Shown here piece after piece: positions 1 to 8,203 of a stretch of DNA of 42,601 bases. Source of the stretch: an uncultured Lachnospiraceae bacterium (lineage in GTDB: Bacteria; Bacillota; Clostridia; Lachnospirales; Lachnospiraceae); contig CAMNSD010000036.1 in NCBI GenBank assembly GCA_946554445.1, forward strand, positions 1 to 42,601, read 5' to 3'. The notes under the pieces were generated by a model. It did not search any database. It saw only the letters and a program-made list of their open reading frames with translations, and was not told the DNA's origin. The position numbers and the translations under genes were made by a program. Position 1 is the first letter of the stretch; each line of letters begins with the position of its first letter.

Positions 1-105
1 TACGCTCATTCTAAGTTACCTCTTCTCCATATATGAATAATAATCCTAAATTATCCTTCATTATATTATATATAAACTATACATATATATCAACTATATT
101 TATAA
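1..105. other. Left-edge AT-rich intergenic DNA with possible gene start
   Basis: This stretch is very AT-rich and holds no complete gene. On the minus strand a purine-rich GGAGAAGAGG lies just upstream of an ATG at positions 9-7, so a leftward gene may begin here and run off the window. Only three codons are visible, so this is a weak guess. Confidence 0.3.
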
Positions 106-135
106 AAAAACAGACACCCCACTGTGCCTGTTTTT
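106..135 (-). terminator. Intrinsic terminator of the sugar operon
   Basis: AAAAACAG and CTGTTTTT flank a CAC/GTG inner stem with a six-base loop, giving a 12-pair hairpin. Read on the minus strand, the single mismatch becomes a G-U wobble and the stem runs into seven T residues. It lies about 45 bp after the stop of the last gene in the isomerase-kinase-epimerase operon, where an operon terminator is expected. Confidence 0.8.
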
Positions 136-181
136 ACTTCCTATTACCTCAATGTTATACCAAAAACTCCAACTCTTCTTC

Positions 182-1144
182 CTACTCCACCTCCACCTTC
201 ACCCGGTACACCTTCGTCTCTCCAGGCTGCAAAAACTTCAGCATCCCACTCTTTCTCATCACATCCCGGCCATCCGGATAACAGTTCCCGCATTCCAGGC
301 CAAGCACATAATCCCTGACGCCCATCATTTTCCACTCCACAAACCCATCCAGTTCTTTGGCATCAAAAGAAATCGTAAGCCGCACATCTTGTTTTGGCTG
401 ATAAATCTGGGCGCTGCCTGACTCATCCGCAAACTTATGATAATAGCACCGTTCCTGATAGCCTGCCGTGGGCTTCTCCATATGCATCCAATTCTCAATA
501 TCCTCAGCGGCGTGGTCATCCCGGGGAATCACCTCCACAGAGGGAATGGTAATCACACTGTCTTCGTCCAAAAGAGGATATCCCATATTCATATGATAGA
601 GAATTTCCAATGGTTCTACCCTGTCCCCGGTATTTACAATGGTATCCTCTATCAGGAAGCTGTTTTCCTCAGTAGACACTTGTATTTTCCGAGAAAGTCT
701 GAGTTTGCGGCCAAAAATGGTCTCATCCTTGGTCACGGTATGGATCACCAGCGCCCTCTCTTCTTCCGTCCAGTATGCCTGTTCGCATGGCAGATTCGCG
801 ATGGAACCGTGCAGAGGCAGTTCCTCTCCTTCGTCATTGCAAGGGGAACCCACCGCCTGCAGGCCGCATGTTGTCAGGAAACCTGCGGTAAAGGAATTCA
901 GCCAATTACTTCCAATGCTGTCATAGTAGGCCGGCGCCACATAGCCGCAGGGCGACATATAACTTAAATTAATGCCTTTGTACCGGAGCCTGGTAATGTC
1001 CCCGTTGCGATCTGGGGAAACTGTCATCATCAGTCCTTTTCCATTATTCACTTCATACAGGCGCATCCCATCGCCCTTTCCGCCCACAAGGCGGTGCTCT
1101 TCAACCCCATAAATCTGGGAATCATGTCCAATATAAGGATTCAT
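182..1144 (-). CDS. DUF4432 / aldose 1-epimerase-like protein
   Basis: About 320 residues. The composition and motifs (HDSQIYGVEEHRLVGGKGDG near the N-terminus, NWLNSFTAGFLTTCGLQ, LPLHGSIANLPCE, LEILYHMNMGYPLLDE) fit the DUF4432 branch of the galactose mutarotase-like beta-sandwich proteins. These are thought to act on the anomeric form of sugars, but the substrate is not established. The chosen ATG at 1144 is preceded by GGAGG at a good distance; an in-frame ATG four codons upstream overlaps that site. It is the last gene of a three-gene operon, 24 bp after the kinase, which supports a role in sugar entry into the pathway. There is no signal peptide, so it is probably cytoplasmic. Confidence 0.85.
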   Translation of the reverse strand: MNPYIGHDSQIYGVEEHRLVGGKGDGMRLYEVNNGKGLMMTVSPDRNGDITRLRYKGINLSYMSPCGYVAPAYYDSIGSNWLNSFTAGFLTTCGLQAVGSPCNDEGEELPLHGSIANLPCEQAYWTEEERALVIHTVTKDETIFGRKLRLSRKIQVSTEENSFLIEDTIVNTGDRVEPLEILYHMNMGYPLLDEDSVITIPSVEVIPRDDHAAEDIENWMHMEKPTAGYQERCYYHKFADESGSAQIYQPKQDVRLTISFDAKELDGFVEWKMMGVRDYVLGLECGNCYPDGRDVMRKSGMLKFLQPGETKVYRVKVEVE

Positions 1145-1168
1145 CTTAACCTCCATAACAATTCACTA

Positions 1169-2665
1169 TTATATCAGCGGTCTTACCGCCTCATACACGC
1201 TGCGATAACGTGCAAACACCTGCATATATTTTTCATGCATTTCTGGTCTAGGCTTATAGGTTACCGTCTCCTCCACCATATGCTCCGCCGCTTCCTTTAA
1301 ATCTTGAAATACCCCTGCTGCCACGCCTGTGAGCATGGCGCTCCCCACCGTTCCGGCATCCACGGTCTTCAAAGCAGTGATAGGCAGATTGAGGATATCC
1401 GCTTTCATCTGCATCCAGACCGCTGAGCGAGCGCCGCCGCCAGTGGCGTTTAGTTTCTCAAAGCGGATGCCGGAGCCTTGCAGCGCCTGATAATTCAAAT
1501 ACATCTCATAAGCCACGCCCTCCATACACCCGCGGTAGATTTCCGCCAGTGTGGACGCTGTCGTTAATCCTAAAATAGCGCCTTTTGCTCCGGTATCCAT
1601 ATAAGGGGTGGCCGCCCCTGCAAAATGCGGCAGCACCAGTAAGCCGCTGGGCTCCGTATCCCTGTCCGCATAGGCCTTTTCCAGCAGTTCATTGACGGAA
1701 ACACCCTGCTCTTTGGCCTCTTCCATTTCCTTGCGAGCCAGGTTCTCCACGCACCATTGAATCAGGGCTCCACCGGTATAGGAAAAGGCGTATGCCACAT
1801 ATGTACCCGGCACTACATAGGGAACCACGGAAAAGTATCCTTGGTACATACGGTCAATCTCCGGAATACTGTCATAAATGGGCGTCAGGCACTCTACCGT
1901 TCCCGCGCCATCTACCGCCACGCCTCCGTCAAAGGCGCCCGCTCCCACAGCTGCAGCCACCTGGTCATGACTGATCGACACGATTCCGGTCTGTTCTGAA
2001 AGCCCCATTTTCTCTGCCTTTTCCGGGAGAATCGTCCCTGCCAGAGTGCCTGTCGGTACACAGGTGGAAAAAAGTTCCCGCTCAACGCCTGCCGCATCCA
2101 GCACCTCCTTACTCCAATCCAGCGCATGGATATCAAAGGCCATGGTCCTGGCCGCCAGGGAGTAATCAATCTGCGCCTTGCCCGTAAGTTTGTAAACCAC
2201 ATAATCTTCCATGAGGAAAATATGCTTTGCCGCCTGATAGATGTCCGGGCGATGATTCTTGATCCACATGATTTTAGAAATGCTGTACATCTCATGGGGC
2301 CGCACGCCGGTGATACGGGCAATGTTTCTGGCGCCAAGCCGCTCTGTCAACGCCTGACACTCTTCTTGACCTCTAGGATCCGTGTACAGCATGGCCGGAT
2401 GCAGCGGCGTTCCCTCCTCGTCTGTCATAATAAAGGTCTCACCAAAGCTGGTCACCCCAATCCCGCCAATGTCCGGATACTGCGCCACTATTTCGTGGAT
2501 GACAGCATACACGCCTTCCATCAAAGCGGAAATGTCAATTTCATGGCTGCCCACTGCCCGACGCACCGGATAATCCCGGTATGCTTTGCTCAAATATCCG
2601 CCTTGTTCGTCAAATACAGTGCATTTACAGCCCGTGGTGCCGATATCAAGTCCTGCGATTTTCAT
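1169..2665 (-). CDS. FGGY-family carbohydrate kinase (xylulokinase-like)
   Basis: About 498 residues, the usual FGGY length. The N-terminus MKIAGLDIGTTGCKCTVFDE is the first phosphate-binding loop. VTSFGETFIMTDEEG follows in the substrate-binding half, ISHDQVAAAVGAG carries the Asp expected to be the catalytic base, and ATGGGARSAVWMQMKADI is the C-terminal family signature. The enzyme should phosphorylate a pentulose or deoxyketose with ATP in the cytosol; xylulokinase is nearest by motif, but fuculokinase- or rhamnulokinase-type specificity cannot be excluded. The ATG at 2665 follows AGGAGG at ideal spacing; an open frame extends 43 codons further up but has no comparable site. It lies 110 bp after the isomerase gene and is read in the same direction. 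Confidence 0.9.
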   Translation of the reverse strand: MKIAGLDIGTTGCKCTVFDEQGGYLSKAYRDYPVRRAVGSHEIDISALMEGVYAVIHEIVAQYPDIGGIGVTSFGETFIMTDEEGTPLHPAMLYTDPRGQEECQALTERLGARNIARITGVRPHEMYSISKIMWIKNHRPDIYQAAKHIFLMEDYVVYKLTGKAQIDYSLAARTMAFDIHALDWSKEVLDAAGVERELFSTCVPTGTLAGTILPEKAEKMGLSEQTGIVSISHDQVAAAVGAGAFDGGVAVDGAGTVECLTPIYDSIPEIDRMYQGYFSVVPYVVPGTYVAYAFSYTGGALIQWCVENLARKEMEEAKEQGVSVNELLEKAYADRDTEPSGLLVLPHFAGAATPYMDTGAKGAILGLTTASTLAEIYRGCMEGVAYEMYLNYQALQGSGIRFEKLNATGGGARSAVWMQMKADILNLPITALKTVDAGTVGSAMLTGVAAGVFQDLKEAAEHMVEETVTYKPRPEMHEKYMQVFARYRSVYEAVRPLI

Positions 2666-2775
2666 GGTAACCCTCCTTCTTAAACCTTTCCGCTTCGACA
2701 CAAATCTGCGTCCAAACTGGTTCACACTAAAAACATTCCTCACTACCGCATAACACCCTGCGCGAATCACGTCTT

Positions 2776-4179
2776 TTAGTCTATCTCTACCCATTCATAT
2801 CCCAGATAAGTCGTAAACGCTTCCTTTAAAACCTCCTTCATATGACCTGCGCCCACCGAAGTATGGTGCTTGAAACCGCCTCTCGCCAGCCGAATCATCT
2901 TGTCTTGCATATCGGGTATCTCGCAGACACCACCGCAGCCGAAAAACGCCTCCTCAATGGGATCGTCCGTAAACGCGGCCTCACTGGCGTAAACTATAAT
3001 CTTCCCGTCTTTGGTCTGACAGTTGGAAAGAGTTACCTTACCCGGTTTGATTCGTCCCTCATTGGTGCCGCATCCCGAACCGGGATCGTTCTTGTCGAAC
3101 ATCTTATGGCTGGTCACACGGCCCTGATCGGTCATCAAGCTCTTGGGCACCGGTCCACAGTGGAACAGAATCACCTTATTCTCTTCCTCACCATAGTTAT
3201 TGTTCCAGTCCAACACCGTGGTGGGCATCTCACTGGCAAGCGCCATGGCGCGCATGGTGATGGCGGAACACATATCAATCTCACAAGATGCGGTAATCCC
3301 CCGGTCATTCAACTCTGAAAGCAACACGCAGGGGCACACCCGCAGAATCTCTTCCATCTCGTTCCAACAGCGCAGTGCAATGGCATCCAGGTGATACTCT
3401 TTAATATACTCATCAATAACAACCGATATTTTAGCCAACATCACCTTCTTATCCTGTGGCACCCCGGAAAAATCAGAATAGCCTTCCAACGCGGCAATCT
3501 TCTTAACCACTGTTTCCTCATCATCCGCCTTTTTCCCTACTTTAAATACCAGTTCCGACAGATCAAAAGACTCCACATTGATCCCATACTTCTGCATGGC
3601 AATCTCATCAAAGCGCACCGTCTTAAAGGCGGTCGTCCTGGCCCCGATACAGCCGATGTTACAACGTTTCATCCCGTTTACCACCCGACAAATGGCCGCG
3701 AAATCGCGCAGGTTCCGAGCAAAGGCCTCCGACAAAGGATGTACCACATGGGGCTTCATCACCGTAAAAGGCACCTGATACTGGGTAAATACATCTGTTA
3801 CGGAAAACTTACCGCAGAATGCATCCCTTCTGTGAGCAAAATCCATCTTGCCGATTTCATCCGGATACGCCTGCATCAGAATCGGCACCCCCGCATCCTG
3901 CAGTGCCGTAATGGCACCATTTTCATCTGCAAAGATAGGCATAGAAAATATCACCCCATCGAACTGGCCCTCATGGTCTTTCAGCCATTTAGCATACAAA
4001 AGTCCCTCATCCCTAGTTTCAATCCCGCCATATCTGGTGAGTTCGGCATCCATGGCTATGTAATCATAGCCCGCGTCTGTCACTGCCTTGACCATATCTT
4101 CCCTGGCGCCGTAAATCAGTTCACCCGGCATAAAGCCCCTGTTACAAAAAGCCAGTGCAAAAGTCATCTTTTTCCCCAT
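2776..4179 (-). CDS. L-fucose/L-arabinose isomerase family protein
   Basis: About 467 residues. GELIYGAREDMVKAVTDAGY, MPIFADENGA, IGCIGARTTAFKTVRFDE and LSELNDRGITASCEIDMCS match the COG2407-type fold of L-fucose and L-arabinose isomerases, which interconvert aldoses and ketoses with a divalent metal. The C-terminal FHCGPVPKSL and GEGRIKPGKVTL-like segments are also typical of this group. Members also include sulfoquinovose- and inositol-linked proteins of unclear activity, so the exact sugar is not assigned. AAGGAG lies 7-8 bases before the ATG; a GTG directly upstream is an alternative start. It is first in the operon, next to the divergent regulator. Position and partners suggest ketose production for the downstream FGGY kinase. 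Confidence 0.85.
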   Translation of the reverse strand: MGKKMTFALAFCNRGFMPGELIYGAREDMVKAVTDAGYDYIAMDAELTRYGGIETRDEGLLYAKWLKDHEGQFDGVIFSMPIFADENGAITALQDAGVPILMQAYPDEIGKMDFAHRRDAFCGKFSVTDVFTQYQVPFTVMKPHVVHPLSEAFARNLRDFAAICRVVNGMKRCNIGCIGARTTAFKTVRFDEIAMQKYGINVESFDLSELVFKVGKKADDEETVVKKIAALEGYSDFSGVPQDKKVMLAKISVVIDEYIKEYHLDAIALRCWNEMEEILRVCPCVLLSELNDRGITASCEIDMCSAITMRAMALASEMPTTVLDWNNNYGEEENKVILFHCGPVPKSLMTDQGRVTSHKMFDKNDPGSGCGTNEGRIKPGKVTLSNCQTKDGKIIVYASEAAFTDDPIEEAFFGCGGVCEIPDMQDKMIRLARGGFKHHTSVGAGHMKEVLKEAFTTYLGYEWVEID

Positions 4180-4182
4180 CAC

Positions 4183-4382
4183 TGTTCTCCTTCTTCTATG
4201 ATTATCTGTATACTTTTATTTTATTTGCACAGGAATAGATTTTATATAGACATTTGTTCTTTTTACTTTGAATTTGTTCGGATACATGATATGATTGCTG
4301 TAGCAAAATCATGCAAAACGTAAAGGCAATTTGCTCCGCAAAACAGCAAATCCATCAACGTGCAAAAGTAATAACATAAATT
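4183..4382. promoter_or_regulatory. Divergent control region of sugar operon and AraC regulator
   Basis: This 200-bp AT-rich gap separates the isomerase operon from the AraC/PocR gene. It holds two direct copies of a TGCAAAA-GTAA element, at 4312-4323 (TGCAAAACGTAA) and 4361-4371 (TGCAAAAGTAA), about 49 bp apart. AraC proteins usually bind direct repeats, so these are plausible operators for the neighbouring regulator; that is inference. No strong consensus promoter hexamers were picked out. Confidence 0.45.
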
Positions 4383-4415
4383 ATGCATAAATTTCATTTT
4401 GGGAGAAAAGGCTCT

Positions 4416-5267
4416 ATGATATCCAGTTTCAACCTTTCTAAACTCAATGCCCTGCTGAAAGACTTCTACCACATGACCGGCATCCGCATCACGGTCTTTG
4501 ACGATACCTTCCACGAACTCGCCGCCTATCCACTGCAGATTGCAGACTTCTGCCAGATTATCCGCACTGACGAAACGGCGGCTGCTCAATGCCATCTGTG
4601 TGACCGCCGGGCCTGTGAAATCGCATCCAAGCACAGAGAATCCTACACTTACCAATGCCATGCGGGACTGACCGAAAGCATCACGCCCATCATTATGGGA
4701 AATATTGTCATCGGCTACCTGTTATTCGGTCATGTCTTCTCTTACCCTTCCACAGAGGAAGGCTGGAAGCATATTCAGGAGTGCTGTAAAAGCTATCGAA
4801 TTGACATGCAGACTCTGAAAATGTTCAGCCAAAAGCTCCCCCGCACCACAGAAGACTATATCGCCTCCGCCTCCCACATCATGCAGGCTGTAGCTGTCTA
4901 TCTGTGCATGGAACGGATGGTATCCCTGCACCAGCAGGAACTGCCCGTGCAGATTGACGCCTATATTCAAACACATTTTACGGAAAAAATGGATGCCATG
5001 CAGATTGCCAGCCATTTCGGGATTGGTAAGACACAGCTTTATGAACTTGCACAGCAAAACTATGGCATGGGGATTGCCGCACATATCAGAAATCTCCGCA
5101 TCGAGAAAGCCAAACACCTGTTATCAGAATGTCCGGACCTGTCTCTTGCGGAGATTGCTTCCCAGTGCGGGTTTCATGATTATAACTATTTTATTACGGT
5201 CTTTAAGCGGATTGTTGGGATGCCGCCCAAGGCTTATGCCAGTAAGCAGATAGCATATCAGTTTTAA
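4416..5267 (+). CDS. AraC-family regulator with PocR ligand-binding domain
   Basis: About 283 residues from ATG 4416, which is preceded by GGGAG; an in-frame ATG at 4383 is an alternative. Residues about 10-165 form a PocR sensory domain, with CHLCDRRACEIA, YQCHAGLTESITPI and IGYLLFGHV as its recognisable segments. PocR domains typically sense small metabolites such as diols and sugars. The last ~95 residues are an AraC double helix-turn-helix (MQIASHFGIGKTQLYEL, then LSLAEIASQCGFHDYNYFITVFKR). It is transcribed away from the isomerase operon, so it is probably the activator responding to that pathway's substrate. Its stop is only 19 bp from the stop of the convergent uracil-DNA glycosylase gene. 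Confidence 0.9.
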   Translation: MISSFNLSKLNALLKDFYHMTGIRITVFDDTFHELAAYPLQIADFCQIIRTDETAAAQCHLCDRRACEIASKHRESYTYQCHAGLTESITPIIMGNIVIGYLLFGHVFSYPSTEEGWKHIQECCKSYRIDMQTLKMFSQKLPRTTEDYIASASHIMQAVAVYLCMERMVSLHQQELPVQIDAYIQTHFTEKMDAMQIASHFGIGKTQLYELAQQNYGMGIAAHIRNLRIEKAKHLLSECPDLSLAEIASQCGFHDYNYFITVFKRIVGMPPKAYASKQIAYQF

Positions 5268-5286
5268 GTAACACATGTTATATATT

Positions 5287-5847
5287 CTATCTACACAGTT
5301 CGTCCCGCTTCCGCACAATTTCACAAAAGTCCCGCTTTGCCTCCTCATACTTAGGCGGATCGCGCAGGATTGCCGAAGGATGGTAGACAGCCGTCAGCAC
5401 ACAGTTTTTGCGGCACACCCAGGTACCGTGCTGCCTGGTAATCTTATAGTCCGGCGAAATAATACGCTGGGCGGCCACACGGCCAAGACAGACAATAATC
5501 CTGGGCTTTAACAGGTATGTCTCATACTTTAAATAAGGAAAACAAGCTTCCTTCTCCTCCTCTTTCGGATCTCGGTTGCCGGGCGGATGGCATTTGATAA
5601 TATTGGTTATGTAGATTTCCTCCCTGCGTAGCCCGCAGTCTTGCAACAGCCTGTCCAATACTTCCCCGGAACGCCCCACAAACGGAATCCCCTGCTGGTC
5701 TTCCTGCCCACCGGGTGCCTCGGCAATCAGCATAATCTCCGCCTGCCGGCTGCCGCGCCCCATGACCGGAAGGTTTCTGGTCTGACCAAGCGGACACTGG
5801 GTACAGACGGCGATATGTTGTTCTATGTCATTCCATGTATACTGCAT
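5287..5847 (-). CDS. Uracil-DNA glycosylase, family 4/5 type
   Basis: About 186 residues. CTQCPLG near residue 20, plus later cysteines in KCHPP and EACFPY, make the four-cysteine set that binds an iron-sulfur cluster in family 4 enzymes. AEAPGGQEDQQGIPFVGRSG is the uracil-pocket motif and YHPSAILR the C-terminal HPS motif. It removes uracil from DNA as the first step of base excision repair. The start at 5847 follows AAAGGAG; twelve upstream in-frame codons overlap the preceding gene and have no good site. It begins 11 bp after the lipoprotein stop, so the two are probably co-transcribed without an obvious functional link. Confidence 0.92.
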   Translation of the reverse strand: MQYTWNDIEQHIAVCTQCPLGQTRNLPVMGRGSRQAEIMLIAEAPGGQEDQQGIPFVGRSGEVLDRLLQDCGLRREEIYITNIIKCHPPGNRDPKEEEKEACFPYLKYETYLLKPRIIVCLGRVAAQRIISPDYKITRQHGTWVCRKNCVLTAVYHPSAILRDPPKYEEAKRDFCEIVRKRDELCR

Positions 5848-5858
5848 AAAAGGCTCCT

Positions 5859-7697
5859 TTATATAAAAATATCCGCGAACCACTCATACGGAATCTCAAA
5901 GGTAGGACTGCCAGCGCAGCCTGCCTGAATCTCATATCTTTCATAACATAATACCATACCATCCGGTGTCAGGTAACATCTTAAGTCCCCTAAATTTTTC
6001 ACCAATACATTATTATCAAATGCTTCATTCCAGTAATCCATGCCTTTCATCTCACAATACTTATAAATTGCGCCTGTCAGACGTTTCTTATAAACACTCT
6101 CTTCCACCGTAAAAAGATCATCCATATGCAGCATAAGTCCTGTTTCACGGTCAAAGATCAACGGCAGAGAAGTTTTCCAATCTCTCATTCCGCCCTCATA
6201 ACCTTTAATCGAATAATGCATGGAAATATAGTCTTCCCCAATATACAAATGGTCGTACCCATGTCTTCTGTACCACATATGACATTGATCCTGCTCCAGT
6301 TCGCTCATCTCCTGGAAAAAGGAGTCTTTATCTTCCTTGGCAAGCTTAAACAGTTCTTCCATCTGATCGTTTAACTGCTCACAGGACGGAAGTTTGGAAT
6401 TGAATCGGGGAAGCGTAACGCTGAAATCCCCATAAGTAACACCATCTTCCCTTGTTCCAAAAGACTCTTCATACTGTATTTCGTTATCCACCTCCAAAAA
6501 ATGTTCCGCATGCTCGTCTGTTCTTCCCGGATAATAAAAGTTAAGCTCATATAGAAAAGAACTGTCCAGCACTAACTCCTCCGGCGCCAGAGGTTCCATA
6601 TCCTCAAATACTACAAATTTCTCTCCCTCCAGAATATGCCAGAGGACACCTTTTTCTTCCGATTCAAAATATCTCGCAAACACCTGACCGTTTACCAGAA
6701 AGATACCTCTGTTATAATTGCCAGCATACCAGGGGTAGGTATCTTCCCTGACCTGACCATCGCTCCTCAAGATTTCCCCTTTTTTTACGAAAAGGCTCTC
6801 TTTTCCCGATGCCAGATCTATCCTGCGTATTTTTTCCTCATTCATGACATAGGCCTGTCCGCGCGCTATCGTAAAACGCTGCACATCGGACGCAAGAACC
6901 TCTTCTTCTCCCTGCGCATTCAGACGTACCAGCTGATCCTGCTCCCCTTCCACCCAATAGAACGCTCCCCGGTAGGGAAGCACATCCCAGATCCAATCCT
7001 CTTTCTGTAAGACTTGCTCCTCCTGCTGCCCATCCGGGCTGTTTTTATAAAGTATAAATCCTTTTCCTTCTTCATAAAGCAGATAATAGAGCCATTCTCC
7101 ATCCGTCATGAATTCTATACATACCCTGGGAAGCAATAATTCACAGCCGGTTCCGTCCAAATTCATGGAATAAAGGTATCTGTCATCCTCCGCATCCTCC
7201 TCCAGCAGCTGATAAAAGGGATCATATTCCCTGTCATAAACAGAGCGAAAGTAAATCTTATCCTCCAACACAATCAATTCCTGCATGGAAAAATCCGAAA
7301 GCTTCTCAAGTCCGCTTCCATCCGTCCCCACCCGGTAAAGCGTCCTGCTGTCGCTGACGTTGATGAAATAGACTTGATCTTCCCTGACACAGATAGATCC
7401 TGGGATCTGATCGGCTACCACCTCTACCGGCATCCCGGTCCCCTTCGTGCGGCAGAGGGAATAATTCTGTGTCTGGCTCCTGAAATAATAATAGCCGTCC
7501 GCATAGACAATGCTGTTTCCCTGATGCAGATTTTGAAGACCTTGTACGTAGAACTCACTTTCCGTTTTCTGTTGTCCTTCACGGCCTGACTCTATTGACG
7601 TTTCTGCTTCTATGCCTGCCCCTGCGGTACATCCTGTCAGAAAAAACAGGATACCTATACTCAGGGCTGTTTTTATTTTACGCCTTCTCATTTCCAT
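5859..7697 (-). CDS. Lipoprotein with beta-propeller-like (DUF5050) and DUF3298 C-terminal domain
   Basis: About 612 residues. A lipoprotein signal with lipobox LTGC ends near residue 23, so the mature protein is anchored on the outer face of the membrane. Residues about 50-370 show repeated short strands around Y-Y, W-Y-Y and I-Y-F (YYFRSQTQNY, VYFINVSDSR, IYFRSVYDRE, WLYYLLYEEG), the pattern of DUF5050/TolB-like propeller modules. The C-terminal ~200 residues (ISMHYSIKGYEGGMRDWKTS, GLMLHMDDLF, FEIPYEWFADIF) match DUF3298, found in RsiV-like and other exported proteins. It may be a surface sensor or binding protein; no enzyme motif was found. Weak AAGGGA upstream supports the ATG at 7697, with ATG 7691 possible. 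Confidence 0.8.
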   Translation of the reverse strand: MEMRRRKIKTALSIGILFFLTGCTAGAGIEAETSIESGREGQQKTESEFYVQGLQNLHQGNSIVYADGYYYFRSQTQNYSLCRTKGTGMPVEVVADQIPGSICVREDQVYFINVSDSRTLYRVGTDGSGLEKLSDFSMQELIVLEDKIYFRSVYDREYDPFYQLLEEDAEDDRYLYSMNLDGTGCELLLPRVCIEFMTDGEWLYYLLYEEGKGFILYKNSPDGQQEEQVLQKEDWIWDVLPYRGAFYWVEGEQDQLVRLNAQGEEEVLASDVQRFTIARGQAYVMNEEKIRRIDLASGKESLFVKKGEILRSDGQVREDTYPWYAGNYNRGIFLVNGQVFARYFESEEKGVLWHILEGEKFVVFEDMEPLAPEELVLDSSFLYELNFYYPGRTDEHAEHFLEVDNEIQYEESFGTREDGVTYGDFSVTLPRFNSKLPSCEQLNDQMEELFKLAKEDKDSFFQEMSELEQDQCHMWYRRHGYDHLYIGEDYISMHYSIKGYEGGMRDWKTSLPLIFDRETGLMLHMDDLFTVEESVYKKRLTGAIYKYCEMKGMDYWNEAFDNNVLVKNLGDLRCYLTPDGMVLCYERYEIQAGCAGSPTFEIPYEWFADIFI

Positions 7698-7828
7698 GCC
7701 TATCCCTTACCTTTTTATTGGTTTCCTTATTCCTTTCACCGGAAATCCCTTATAATATTCAGGATAGCGCATGGATGCATCATTTTCCCATCGGTTGTGC
7801 ATCATTTTTGCATCATTTATCTGCCAGA

Positions 7829-8113
7829 TTAAAAAAACAACAGTATCACCCCTGCCAATGTCACCATAATTAAGATTGGCGGCAGAATCATGGATAACCA
7901 AAAAAACAGACCGCCGCCCTCTTTGTTGTACCTTGTTTTGTTGTAAGCTACATCCAACACCAGCCAGACACAATTATACAACGAAAACGTTATTACGAAT
8001 CTGCCCTCCGTAACAAAACCGCTCATCAGTACAAACCATAGTGCAATAACTGTATAGATCAGACATACTCCAAATATACTGTTCAGCAGGATTGCCATAG
8101 TCTTTGAATACAT
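7829..8113 (-). CDS. Small integral membrane protein, unknown
   Basis: About 94 residues with two to three hydrophobic segments (residues about 7-29, 39-56 and 70-93) and almost no soluble part. The ATG at 8113 is preceded by TAGGAGT at good spacing, which supports translation. No family is recognised. It lies between the hydrolase and the lipoprotein on the same strand, with gaps of 90 and 131 bp that show no clear terminator. Confidence 0.6.
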   Translation of the reverse strand: MYSKTMAILLNSIFGVCLIYTVIALWFVLMSGFVTEGRFVITFSLYNCVWLVLDVAYNKTRYNKEGGGLFFWLSMILPPILIMVTLAGVILLFF

Positions 8114-8203
8114 TTTTTACTCCTACAGACACTTTCTTTTTATAAGTATCAACCATTGGCAGACTTTGCCATTTAGTTAATGTATTTACTTTTCCTGCCA
8201 GCT

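Noticed and set aside
3391..4323. 310-codon plus-strand open frame opposite the isomerase gene
   Set aside because: It is fully antisense to a well-supported enzyme gene, rich in His, Ile and Arg, and shows no family motif.
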